Assembly: GCA_004009845.1 (NCBI GenBank)
Contig: RMBW01000007.1
Location: 62,001-126,000 of the forward strand
Direction of reading: 5' to 3'
DNA length: 64,000 bases
DNA from: Davidsoniella eucalypti
Taxonomy: Eukaryota; Ascomycota; Sordariomycetes; Microascales; Ceratocystidaceae
The translations under genes and the position numbers were made by a program. The stretch's first letter is position 1; each line of letters starts with the position of its first letter. Shown piece after piece: positions 10,936-21,784 of this stretch. The notes beneath the pieces were generated by a model that made no database searches, had not been told where the DNA came from, and saw only the letters and a program-made list of their open reading frames with translations.

Positions 10936-12918
10936 ATGCCCGTTCCACAGCGCGTTCTCAACTGGCTCTATAGCGTCCTGACAGGCGTAAGAAACCCAAA
11001 GTCTCATTATCTATGGTATTGGTACTGACACTTCTCATAGGAATACCAAGACATCAACCGTAGTTACTACGATATCTCGCAGGCCTTAGCCACGTATCCA
11101 AACTTAACGCTCCAGAATGAGGTCCATAGTATGTTGTACTGCCATACGTTAGCCATGTATGCCATACTGACTGCTTGTAGCGTTTTCAAACGGCGCCTCG
11201 GCTTTAATGCTAAATATTTACGGCACCGTGCCTGTTGTCTTCCGAGGCCACACGTATTATTTTCCTATATCTGTTTGGGTACCGCACGCATATCCGCGTG
11301 AACCACCAATCATATATGTAACACCAACGCCCAAAATGAGCATTCGGCCCGGTCAGCATGTCGATCCTCAGGGCCAAGTCTATCACCCTTATCTCTCGGG
11401 CTGGTCGACATTCTGGGACGTAAGTCTAGTCTACAGGAAGCGTGGAGTAGTGTGATCGTGTAAAACTAATCCAAGTTCGGACAGAAATCTACTATCGTTG
11501 ACGTTCTTGCTATATTGATCAACGTGTTTTCTACGGAGCCACCGCTTACTGCTCGGCCAGTTGCTCCAACTCCCCCGGCTCCGGCTCCGGCTCCGGCAGA
11601 AGTATCGGCAAGTCCGGTATCGACTCCGGTTACACAATCTTCAGCATTCCAGACCCCGCCGCCTGTTGCACCGTTACCGAAACAGCAACAACAGCCACAG
11701 CAACCACAACAACATGCTATGCATAGCTCGGAATCTCAGCACACGGCCCTACCACCGGTCCGAAATATGATTTTCCATACGAGTGCAGGAGCCCCACCGC
11801 CTCCTCCAAAACAATCGCATAGCGCGGCAGGGCCAGCTCCGAGCTATAGTCAAAGCCAGGCATCAACGTCACCGGGCGGCTCTAACGTAGCTTCGAACAT
11901 GTCTCGATATGCGTTACCAGCTCCATTGCCAGGGCAGCAACCGACACGCACGGATAGTGTCTCAAACCCGGTTCAGAGAGCCTCTCGTTATGATTCCGCT
12001 CCTCCATTGCCCCCCGCTGCCCAACCTCAGGTGGCACATCCTTCAATGAGAGTCCAAATGTCTTCACCCTCATCTCAACACCAATATAACCAACATAGTC
12101 TTATTACTCCTCCTCAGCATCAACAGCAACAGCAACATACAGGTCCTCAGCCTCAGTCAATATCTCAACATGTGCAAGTATCGCCACAGCAACAAGTATA
12201 CTCAGCACAGCGATATCCGCCGCAACAGTACCAGACCTTTGACCCTGCCCATGCTGCCCAACAGGTCCCCAATCAGCACCAGCCTCACCGCAGTGATCAG
12301 GTCCAACCGACACCGCAGCCGGAGCCACCTAAACCCAAGACCCCTCTTCCAGACCTTATGGATCTGCCATTGGCTCTCTCGCCACCGCAAAACGACCCCA
12401 TAATCGCACCTCCTATCCCGCCCAACCCGGAGAAGGACCAACTTCTCACTCAACTTGCTTCTGTCCTTCATAGCGAGCGTCAAAAGATCATCAACCGCTA
12501 CCAATCCAGTCTACGCGGTCTCCAATCTCAACGCGAAGCCATGTCCTCCGCCATTCAGGGCATGAACGCCGAAATTGCAGATCTTGCCCAGTTCTCACAC
12601 ACCACAACGACCAACATTTCTATTCTCCGGGACACAATTGCCCACGCAGATAAGGTTATCGACGATAGCAAGGCGCTACCGCAGACGGATATCGACGAGT
12701 TGTTGGTCGCACCAACCGTTGTGGGTAATCAGCTCTATGCAGCAGTGGCAGAAGAACGTGCACTAAACGACGCTATATTCATCTTGGGGCGGGCTTTGGA
12801 GCGTGGCCGTATCTCGCCAGCCGTGTTTGCTAAGACGACGCGGGGGTTGGCCCGAGATTTGTTCTTGAGAAGAGCTTTGGTGCGGAAGATTGGGAAAGGC
12901 ATGGGGCTAAGCATGTAA
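10936..12918 (+). CDS. VPS23: ESCRT-I subunit Vps23/Tsg101 homologue
   Basis: Four exons (10936-10986, 11041-11128, 11181-11419, 11485-12918) encode 603 residues. The UEV domain occupies about residues 1-145. It includes the LMLNIYGTVPVVFRGHTYYFPI, YPREPPIIYVTPTPKMSI and HVDPQGQVYHPYL stretches, a ubiquitin-conjugase fold without the catalytic cysteine. Residues 145-435 are a low-complexity Pro/Gln/Ser linker with many CAA/CAG runs. A predicted coiled-coil stalk (about 440-500) and a C-terminal steadiness box (about 525-600, ending RRALVRKIGKGMGLSM) complete the usual Tsg101 order. The protein recognises ubiquitinated cargo at endosomes and starts ESCRT sorting into multivesicular bodies. The three introns have CTGAC, CTGAC and CTAAT branch points, all consistent with the window. 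The linker is longer than in the roughly 385-residue yeast protein. Confidence 0.95.
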
Positions 12919-13330
12919 ACTTCGGAGTTCTATTAAGTTGCTTTACAATATCATTTCATTCACACATAAGTCTCTTCAATTGCTTGGCTTTAATGATTGA
13001 ACGTTGTTAAAAGAAATCTGTCATGACTATACTTGTGAGTGTTCATTGGTCGTATTGCCTGTTTTCCCAAAGTAAATATATACCATATCAATGTAGTCTA
13101 ACCCAACCCTTTTTTTCCTATCCTTATGCCGATTGTGCCGTCCATTATCAACGTTTCCCATAATCCCTGTCTATATATATATATGTATTCGGTGTTTTCG
13201 AACAGATCGTGAGTCATCTTTGTGTTTGGGATTGTAACCAGTGTATACCTAGAACGAAACGGAAAAAAAGGAACGGATGCGAAGAAAACAAAACAGGCAA
13301 AAAACGAACAAAGGCTTGAATAATCACTGC
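12919..13330. other. Convergent 3' region
   Basis: This 412-bp AT-rich spacer lies between the VPS23 stop and the stop of the minus-strand serine-rich gene. It contains a TATATATATATATG run near 13175 and no coding potential. It presumably contains the 3' untranslated regions of both genes. Confidence 0.5.
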
Positions 13331-15142
13331 TTACAGGAATTGATACTGCGGCAACTCAGCCATCCAATTCCATTTCGCTCGCTCTTGAGCTCCCCAACGT
13401 CGTGCTGGGCGTGGATGTTGCAGCACACAATTTGCTGCCGTGGAAACATACGGCTGCCACTTAGCAACGCAGGCCATATTAGCCATATTGGCTCGTTGCT
13501 GAAGGCGTTCCAGTTGCGTCAACTGTGATGTCGGGCGCCATTCCTCGGGCAGCCAGGAGGGTGCGCTATCCGAGAGATCTGTACCGCCACGTAGGCCGTT
13601 GCTGCTGGAGGCAAAAAGACGGCCGCCGCGCCAACGTCCGCCCTTGGTCTTAGCCTCATTGCCATTATTGAGACGTTCTCCATTGCCGCCGCCAAAGTCA
13701 AACTTGAGAGAGAAGAGAGACTGTCGACGACCTCGGCGCATGCTGGTCAACGCCATGCTAGGTCGGTGTGAAGGCGGACTAACACTGGGCCTGCTTTTAG
13801 CTTCAGCTAGACTCGCATGGCGCTTGGTTCTGGGCGCAAACTATGCCCCCAGGCTCAACCCCCAGTTCGAGTCTCCTCGTCGAAAGCCTGGCTTTGTCCT
13901 TGACGTGGACTTCTTACTCTCCGCGGGGCAGATCTCGTCAGCGCTCGATTCAGGGCGGACTCTGTCTGTCGGACTCGACGACCCTCTATCGGAAAGCCTT
14001 AGTTTAGTCAACAAAGTCTCGGACAGATTCTTCAGAGTCCGCCGCTTTTTGCCAATGGTAGGGTTGATCTTGAGATCTGGCATGGATTTTCGGGGCACTA
14101 AAGCTTGACTACTTGTCTTATTTCGGCGAGCAAGTTTCGGCGGCTTGCGATACTGAACTTTGGAGTCGTAAAGGTAGTAGACATTGTTATCGTCAGCTAA
14201 CGAAGATGACAGCTCCGATCTATGATGGTTCGATGGCAGAGACTGATGAAGTGATGCCAGGCGAGAAAGCTCCGAGCTAGACGAAACGTGATGCGGGGAT
14301 TCAATGATTGACGAGAGCTGGATATGGCTTGGGGTCGAGGCACTAGTGCACTCATCACTTGGCTTACTAATGTTCCGGATGACGCCTGTGACCGACGAGT
14401 ACCACATGTTCCCATCGATATGGAACGGGTCATCGAGAGTGCGTGATCGAGCTCGTGCGCGCTGCCGCTGTCCGCAATGGGTGCTTTTCATCTGAACCGG
14501 ATCGTTGAGAATCTGCATGTCTTTCCATCCCGACGTCGAGAAGTGCTGCGGCCGCGAGTCAAAGAAGTGAAACGGTGCCGCCAACTCATGTAGGCCTACA
14601 CCTGTTCTGCCTTTGGTCGGGGCCGTCGCACAAGAGCTGTACCGCCCCATAGAGCCGAGCGAAGGATTGGCTTGCACCTGCACCAACGAAATGCTAGAAT
14701 TGGTGAGTGACATAGGCGTCGTACAGCCAGCACTAGTATTGCCCGTTGAACTCGAGTTTGTGGCTCCATGGAAGATCGGATACCGCCCACGCTGCCGAGA
14801 CTCGGCCACGCTAGTGGGATCGAGCGAGTCAAAGAGACACGATTCACTGTCCGACATCAACGTCAGGCTGCTATGTTGGCTTCTGGGCCGCATTTTCCAG
14901 CGTCTTTTGGCCAGACGAGGGCGGGGCCGGGCCATTATCGACGTCACGGGCCTCTCAGTACTGTCGTTTTGCCGAGGCTGTGCCTCGCCATAGAGGATCG
15001 GCTCTGGCGGTGGTGACGGTGGTGACGGTTGTCGGCGTGCTGGGTAACGAGGGAACTGGTCGACATAGTCTGGGAAGGGCGTGGCTGGAGTTTCCGGTGC
15101 TTGCGGCCTGCCGGCCTCGGACAGGAAGAACATGGCAGCCAT
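13331..15142 (-). CDS. Serine/arginine-rich protein of unknown function, interrupted by one in-frame UAG
   Basis: From ATG 15142 the frame runs 433 codons to a TAG at 13843-13841, then continues in the same frame for 169 more codons to a stop at 13331. Both halves share the same style. They are Ser/Pro/Arg-rich with clustered basic phospho-site-like motifs (RKSMPDLKI, RHASLAEAKSRPS, RRGRRQSLFSLKFDF), which argues they are one gene. The N-terminal half also has polyproline (SPPSPPPEP). The C-terminal half ends in a more folded-looking segment with WLPEEWRPTSQLTQLERLQQRA. I recognise no domain. The UAG could be removed by an intron, for example a GTAAGA donor near 13936 to an acceptor near 13808, but no good branch point is visible. 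It may instead be read through, be a nonsense allele, or be a sequence error. The upstream TTG at 15151 is not used. Confidence 0.6.
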
Positions 15143-15710
15143 AGTCTCCACAAGGTGACCGCTCTATATATCATATATAGAGGCAAGTATGATGACTTGA
15201 GTAGAAAAACAGTATAAATGCGTACTCAAGTGGGCGTAAATTTGTTGTAGTTTGATTAGATGCTTGACTATCTATCCAAGACTATTGCGAACGGGATGGC
15301 AGCCGTTCGCAGGCCTTCGAAAGGCACTTATTATGGCAAGACTAAGATGAAATTACCATGATGTAACTACGAGTCCAAGACCATAGGATGAGGCCTTGGT
15401 GTTGATGTTTTGTACCAGATCACGTGGTTTTGAAATATCAAAACAATACAATTAGAAGCTAGGCAAAATTAAGGAAACAACATATTCTAATTAAATCCTA
15501 CTATACTCTAGTGAGTGACTGCCTAAATTAGAGAGGCTCTTTATGTAACTTCGTGATGATTACTACATTGGGTAAACATAAACAAGGGTTTGTTAAGACC
15601 AAACCCTAATATTCTGCTCATATGCTCAGCAAGATTATTATACCCTCTCTTGTTCTCATCACATTACCCTCTACTATCACTGTATCAACCCCCATATTAT
15701 TCCTTCTTCA
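15143..15710. other. Spacer between the serine-rich gene and the STE2 3' end
   Basis: This is AT-rich non-coding DNA of about 570 bp. It contains the presumed promoter of the minus-strand serine-rich gene, including a near-palindromic TATATATCATATATAG at 15164-15179 just upstream of its start. It then runs to the STE2 stop codon at 15711. No other feature is supported. Confidence 0.45.
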
Positions 15711-16946
15711 TTAGTATGGGCGCTTCTCGCTGTGCTGATCTAACTCTCTTTGTACAGTCACATTTGCGGCCTCGATATCATCGACTTGGAGAGCCGTCAA
15801 CGGCACCAAGCTCGTTCCAGACTCTACCCGGGCAGTTATCGATGTGAGAGTCTGATGCTCAGTGTTACCTGTATGAATTTTGGGCATATCCATATAAGCG
15901 CTGTCGTTGTTGTTTGCCGTACTGCGACTGTTCATAGTTATATGCCCCAATGATGAGACCACAGGGCGTGTTATGCGTTGGGCAGCCAACGAGCCAATAG
16001 CTAGTACAACAACCGATGAGGTCGCTACCCATGACCCTACGTACCAACTCATGGCTTCATTGCTATCCAGAGTCCACATGAGAACGGTAAAGACAACTAT
16101 CCGGTAATTCTAGGTTAGTCTATTTTCTATCATTGTGTACTTCGATAAACTGGTCAACTTACCGATTACTATCATCAGTAGTCCGTTCATGATGGCGATG
16201 ACTTGCACAGGCGTCATGCCTCGACGAGAAGGGAGAAGCTTCCGGCTCTTGTACATGTGTGACACAAGTTGGATATTGAACAGAATCGCATACCATATGA
16301 TGACGACGGTCAAAAATGCGCTAGAAAGTACTACCATTTTCTGGCCAAGCGCACTAACGGTTTGAAAGTTCTCAGTAGCATGGGCTGCTATAATAGCATA
16401 GGCGAACTTGAGCCCGATGGCAGGTAGACAGAATAATGCTGAAACTATCATAATGATCCATTGCGCTACTGGTTTCCATAACCTAATCATAGACCAGGCG
16501 TTGAGGGTAAACATGATAATCAGTATCATTTGAAGTACGGCTGACACCACGTCGGTCGCAATGCTGCGTTGTATATCAGTCTGCGTGATTCTACTGTAGT
16601 CTCCGGCAGCCAGTAGGTAGAAGTCATTCCAGTTAGAGGTAAAGTACATGACTTGAAGAAGCTCTCTTACGATATTGCACACCAGCATCAGCACCTGCAA
16701 GATTCCATTGCGCTTGCGCAACTTCTCAGCTGGTGTCAGTGCTAAGATAGCTAGAAGCATGCCAAGACATATCCCCAGTTGGGCGCCATGAGAGTAGTTC
16801 AGCTTATACGATGTCTTGGTAGTGAGATCAATGATTGATAGCGGGATGGTAATGGGAGTGACGCCGTCAGCTGCGAATAAGGTAATATTCTGAGTGAAAG
16901 GATCAAAGGGGGCACTGTTGGTGCCTGTTGAATTTGAAGCTGCCAT
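15711..16946 (-). CDS. STE2: Ste2-type alpha-pheromone receptor (class D GPCR)
   Basis: Two exons, complement(15711-16096, 16163-16946), encode 389 residues. The N-terminus has FDPFTQNITLFAADGVTPIT, the pattern of fungal Ste2/PreB receptors, with several N-glycosylation sites. Seven hydrophobic segments follow. The sixth contains the family-typical proline region, and transmembrane 7 is rebuilt across the intron as GLLMIVIVVFTVLMW. The cytoplasmic tail (about 100 residues) is Ser/Thr-rich, as in receptors regulated by phosphorylation. The 66-nt intron (16097-16162) has GTAAGT and CTAAC. The AG only 3 nt past the branch is skipped, and the GATAG acceptor keeps the helix in frame. The receptor sits at the plasma membrane, binds peptide pheromone from the opposite mating type and signals through a heterotrimeric G protein. 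No pheromone gene or mating-type regulator was seen nearby. Confidence 0.92.
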
Positions 16947-19900
16947 TGTAGAGCAAGTAGAAGCTTAGTATAGCTCAAATCACTAGTGTATTCGTAAGAG
17001 ACGCTCGATACCTATAGCTCATGATTCAATGTTAGTTCCATAGTGTATATCATATTTCAGAAGAGAGTAACAAACCTGTTGAAAGGACAAGCCTTTTTTT
17101 TTCAATAACAATAGGATATTCTGTGGTTTGTAAATATCAGAAAGCTAACGACTAGATAAAGTAGCAAGTATAATAAAGTAGAGAACCTGTCTTGCTTTAA
17201 GTATTGATTCTTTGCTCTTTCGTTGTACGCTGATTAGTCAATCTTTAGAATCATACAAGGAACACCACGGAAGAGACAAGATGTCAAAGGGGGATGTGAT
17301 CTGCCTGGCGCGTAACTTTATCTAACTGCTCATATGATCAGTTGGAGATTCCGCTGTGTACGAAGACGACCAAAGTTGCCTTGATTCTGCAATATATCAT
17401 ATGGAACGACGTAGAAACCAGGCACCTGTGTATAGCTCCATGTAAGTGTGCTGGCTCTCTTGTTATCTTTGTTCTATTTTAAAGACACTGTCTGACTTCT
17501 GGGTAGATAGTCTCTAGTTGGGCGTATTAGCTTGACGGAAGTTCATAGCTAAGATAGTAAGCAGCGGGTAGAGTGACATGTTCTTTGGTCAAGATGTATC
17601 AGAGAACTTACCATCAGCAGTTGATAGTCCAAGTGTTATTTGGAAGATTGAATGAAAGCAAGTTGTATCTTATTGTATATAAGATTTATTAGATATCGTG
17701 AAACAATCATCACGACGTATCAAAAGGTAAGGTAAGATCTGAGAAGTGACGGCTTATGATAAAGTCATCTCAACCTTTGACGGTCTTCCTCATACATTAA
17801 TTCAAGAGTTCAACGGGCACTACATGAGAACGGTGGATCGCACCTAGTAGCTCATCAAAGCATAACATAGACAACTTATCCTCTTTGCTACCAGGCATCG
17901 TCAATTTGGGTTAGCGTCCGCCGCGATATGCAGGTCAACTAAGCACTTATAGTCCGTCTGAAGAGAGCCGGAAGCGCCAACTGCGGCAAAACTTAACCAT
18001 AATAAGCGTTCTACTTGTTTCTTCTCTGCTGACTAGGGATACAAAAAATAAAGAAAAGCACGTCTGCGTCTAATCAGACACATCATGTTGTGAATAAGGC
18101 ACAAATACCGCTCCATTGTGTCTATTGGCAAGCTGACGTTGACGGTGTTGTCTAGGTAGTTTCCTAATCGGGCCAAGAAACGGCGTTCTCGCTTGCTATT
18201 GTTCTTATTAAAAGTGGGTCCGCCTTAGCATTGTTCTCCGATGTGGGGCCGGTTGGTCGCTCCGAGATATCGATAATATCATAATTTTTGGCACACAACG
18301 ACAAAATCATATTGATGTTAGCCGCTTTAGCTTCCAAGTCAGTACTTATTTGTGATCAACGTCCGAAACGGTTTGCGGTGAGCTAGAAACGGAGTCCTTA
18401 CCAAATAATCGCCTGTACTCACTGGATGTTGATACTAATCAGCAACGCCACATGTCACTTTAATCTCTCTGTTCACGAAATTCCAGCTAGCATTTCTTGT
18501 ATCTTTTCATTCAAAGCTAATCCATCTCTACAGGTGACTTTGGCTGCTAATATGATCATCAACTATCACATTGACCAACTTAGCTTATCTTACCTTCATG
18601 TTCAGCCCGGCACTATACCTCCTTCAAGCTAGTGTTAACACTGTTCACATGTATAGTGATCTGTATTCGTATAACTATTCCTGGTCCAGATATGTATACA
18701 GATGTAAGCACATCAGGCAGTAGAAAGCCAGCCGCATCTTCACGGTCGGTCTATCGGCTTACCATAGGGCTTGCCAGGATAGATGATCCGCGCTTAGTAC
18801 CTACACACCCTCAATCCCTCCCTTGTTTTGCTACATTCCAGCATCAGCATCACTTATATCTTATATTCCTCCAATAAAGGTTTCATCGAAAGAAGAATGG
18901 TATCAGTGACTAGCTGTAAACGAGAAAAGTGTACTCTCTTCATGACCAAGTAGCGGACTACAAAACTTGGCCTATCTGAAGTCATGTTTGTCTATTTTAT
19001 AGCGTGAAACTTTGTATCACTAGTTAATTAGTCTAATAAGATGTTCGCCAGGATTTATCTGCCAGCGAATATTTATAGCCTGATATACAGATAGTCAAAC
19101 ACAGGTCGTCAGATACCTCCTAAGCCAGTCATGAAGAAAGGCAAGGTAGTAGTGGGATATAATGCTTATCAGGAATATATGTATTTATTACTGTTCACCT
19201 CATTCTCTACAGATATTACAGAGCAAATGTGTTGCACTTCACAACTGATTTCTCAACGTTCGATATTGTCCATCTGTATATGTATTTATGTATGTACATA
19301 CGTTGTGCACTTTCCCTGTCTTACCTTTAGTTTTGAAAATACCACGCTGACATCCTTACCAGTAATCATTTTCATTGACGTTATTGATAATACTCATTAG
19401 GCTGTGATGAAGTCATCCGGTAGGTATTGTTTTGTGGTTGGTAATTAAACGAAGCAAGATATCTTAAGATTCAAAGTTTCTATTGACCAATAAAGCTAGT
19501 AGGGTATACTTGTGTAACCACAACATCATGGTAGCTTTTCTTTATGTCATGAGTAATATTGAACTAACCGTTACATTTTACAATACCAACGAATCTAAAA
19601 CAAGAATAATACACATGATATAAGTATAATCATCTCTAAGTTATTTGTGCAATTTTATATTCATCAAACTAATGTTGTACAAAGGCATTTCTCAAAAACA
19701 GTTGTGGAATGGCCAAACACGGGGTCTTAATTTGGTTCATCTCGACGATTCAATGTAGATACCGACGATCAAACCAGGCAAATAGACCTAATTAAGTAGT
19801 TATGACCCCCATCCTCTCATATTTCCGGTGGGAACATAACTCTGGGGTAGTGGGATAGTCGATAGGTTGTTGTACAGATCCAGACTGATAATCATAGTGT

Positions 19901-20059
19901 CCGTTGGATGACACATAACAGTCTAGATAGCTTAGTGACACGAACAGTGTCATATCAAAGTAAATTATGTATTTGGACAAATAGTTTACTGTCTATAGTT
20001 TGAGAGAGAAAAGTATCAGTCGTTTGTCGTAACACGTGATATTGCGTAACGAGATGGAC
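16947..20059. other. 3.1-kb gene-poor region upstream of STE2
   Basis: Both strands were read. Open frames are all under 90 codons, lack domains and are AT-biased (for example 18426-18632, 18632-18877 and 19131-19400 on plus). The first few hundred bases beyond 16946 should contain the STE2 promoter. No tRNA, repeat array or transposon end is visible. A non-coding transcript or a fast-evolving small gene cannot be excluded. Confidence 0.45.
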
Positions 20060-20303
20060 TTACGCAGGGACGAACAAGTCACCAAGACCGCTAGCGAAGA
20101 AAGCAACGGCAACCTAAGACAGCATATGTGTTAGCATGCTATATCTAGCATAGCTTTGACCTAGAATATAAACTTACGCCAAAAATAGTCAGACCACGAA
20201 CGACCGTGGCGTTCTCGGAGTCGGTTAGAATGTCGTAGGTAGAGCCGAAGAAACCACGAGGGGCTAGTCTGTAACCGGGACCGCTAATGGCACGAGGAGA
20301 CAT
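20060..20303 (-). CDS. TOM6: Tom6-like small subunit of the mitochondrial outer-membrane translocase
   Basis: Two exons, complement(20060-20113, 20178-20303), encode only 59 residues, so the gene is easily missed. The intron (20114-20177, 64 nt) has a GTAAGT donor and TTAG acceptor. The product has a basic, Gly/Pro-containing N-terminus (MSPRAISGPGYRLAPRGFFG). Then come STYDILTDSENATVVRG and a hydrophobic tail segment (LTIFGVAVAFFASGLGDLFVPA) ending at the stop. The pattern S-x-x-D/E-x-L-T-x-x-E-N-x-x-V-V-R before one C-terminal membrane helix ending in L-F-x-P is what I associate with fungal Tom6. Tom6 stabilises the Tom40 pore assembly. The ATG at 20303 is the only ATG before the conserved part. 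The family is short, so the assignment is moderate, but coding status is well supported by the clean splice. Confidence 0.65.
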
Positions 20304-21660
20304 GACGAATAAATCGGGTATAACCAATAGATGGCAGACAAGATAACTGGTTCTTTGACCGGAGAGACGTCAAGAGTGATTTGACTTTATTTGGTAGGTT
20401 GGGCAGACTATGACGAAACAAACCCTTTACTACGTAGATTGAAAGCGATAGACTTTTTTTGGTGGCAACCAATTCGTACAATCAGTACCAAAAAGTGGGG
20501 TACTAAACCGTGGATTGGAACTTTAACCCTAACTTCAGCTCAATGTAAATCAAAAGCACCAACTTACACAATATATGTCGTTCTATATCAACATACCGAC
20601 ATGTTACTTTACAGATAAATATCATTTAGATCAGTTATCTCAATCCAACCACGCAGTTAGAAGCGCGGAATTATTATCATGAATGGCGAAACTGGCGTTT
20701 TATGCAACCATACCTTCCCTCTACCATACTATCCACAAAACGACGATAACGATACTGCGACTCACACGGCAAGATAATACGTGCTACATATCATTGTCTA
20801 GCAAGCCTAAATATAGTCTTTATTTGAGATATTACTGTGTCTAGATGTGCGGGAAAACAACTTCTCACATAGCACCAACATATAGCGTGATCTAGCTCGA
20901 CAGTCAATATCAGCTTAAATACACAATTGCGGAAGCTTATGATAGGTCAGTCAAGAAAAGAAGACGACTAGAGTACCTACTAACTATCACTGGAGATTTC
21001 TTACCTATATCGACAGCCTCTAGAAAATCAGTTCCGGTAAAAGCGCTAGCACGAACTTTATGGGCGATTCTTTCGCCGTTCTAAGGTTTCAACTCCGTAA
21101 AATCTCCGCAAGAGAGGTTCCCGGCGTAAATATCGGGCCACCCACAGGAACACCGGCTACAACACGAATGGTATTGCCATTGGCAGCACGGAATTTCTCA
21201 AGAATGACAAAGCCTGAGGTTGGCCTCCACCCAAGATATTATACGGCTACTACGTTCTTGTTTAATATGTAATAGTGCCACAATTGTAGAGCAACTATAT
21301 GATTAATTTTATTTTATTCTTCAACATATACGTACTGGTATTACAAAGCAATACAACTTTATGACTTTAACTTGAGCTAAATCTAGCACCGACCTGAAGC
21401 AAAGCTCCGGTCGGAGATAGTTGGCTAATGTGATTTCCGTAATAACTTCTTGACTCAACTATATCCAACGGTTACCTATCCCAATAAGGTTATACGATGC
21501 CGGACTCTAAACAGCTCCGACTTGACTTGACCAAGTTTAACGTCTACCTGAATCACTGACATCATACGGCGGTTTTTTTCTGCAACTGCGGCTGAAAAAA
21601 ACCGCCCGCATTTTCATCCCTTATATACGCTAGTATACACTAAGTATCCCGTGAAGTAAA
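20304..21660. other. TOM6 upstream region with a possible decayed gene
   Basis: The first few hundred bases are presumed TOM6 promoter. On the minus strand at about 21245-20990 there are protein-like segments in two or three frames. One reads SGFVILEKFRAANGNTIRVV and continues to a TGA. A second reads KVRASAFTGTDFLEAVDIG and ends at a GTAAG. This looks like an eroded gene or an unrecognised multi-exon gene. I cannot name the family. Confidence 0.35.
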
Positions 21661-21784
21661 GGCACTAAGGCCGAGTGGTTAAGGCGTTGCCCTGCTATTC
21701 ATCAAGCAAAGTTCTGATCAAGTTCTGAGCGAATATGTCTAGGCAATTCATTCGTGAGCGCGTGTTCGAATCACGTTGGTGTCG
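21661..21784 (+). tRNA. tRNA-Ser (anticodon GCU) with a 43-nt intron
   Basis: The cloverleaf folds by eye. The 7-bp acceptor pairs GGCACTA with TGGTGTC and has discriminator G. The D arm is GCC...GGC, and the anticodon stem pairs TTGCC with GGCAA. The long variable arm TCA-TTCG-TGA marks it as type II, and the T arm is GCGTG-TTCGAAT-CACGT. The anticodon GCT is at 21694-21696. The intron 21698-21740 starts one base after the anticodon, the standard eukaryotic position. The discriminator G and long variable arm fit tRNA-Ser reading AGC/AGU codons. A TTTATTTTT tract just downstream can serve as the polymerase III terminator. Confidence 0.93.

Noticed and set aside
13599..14108. 169-codon plus-strand frame opposite the serine-rich gene
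   Set aside because: Composition is an antisense image of the Ser/Arg-rich gene and no plausible domain or splice partners were found.
16097..16162. Nearer AG acceptor (CCTAG) for the STE2 intron
   Set aside because: It lies only 3 nt beyond the branch A and shifts the frame out of transmembrane helix 7; the GATAG acceptor restores the helix.
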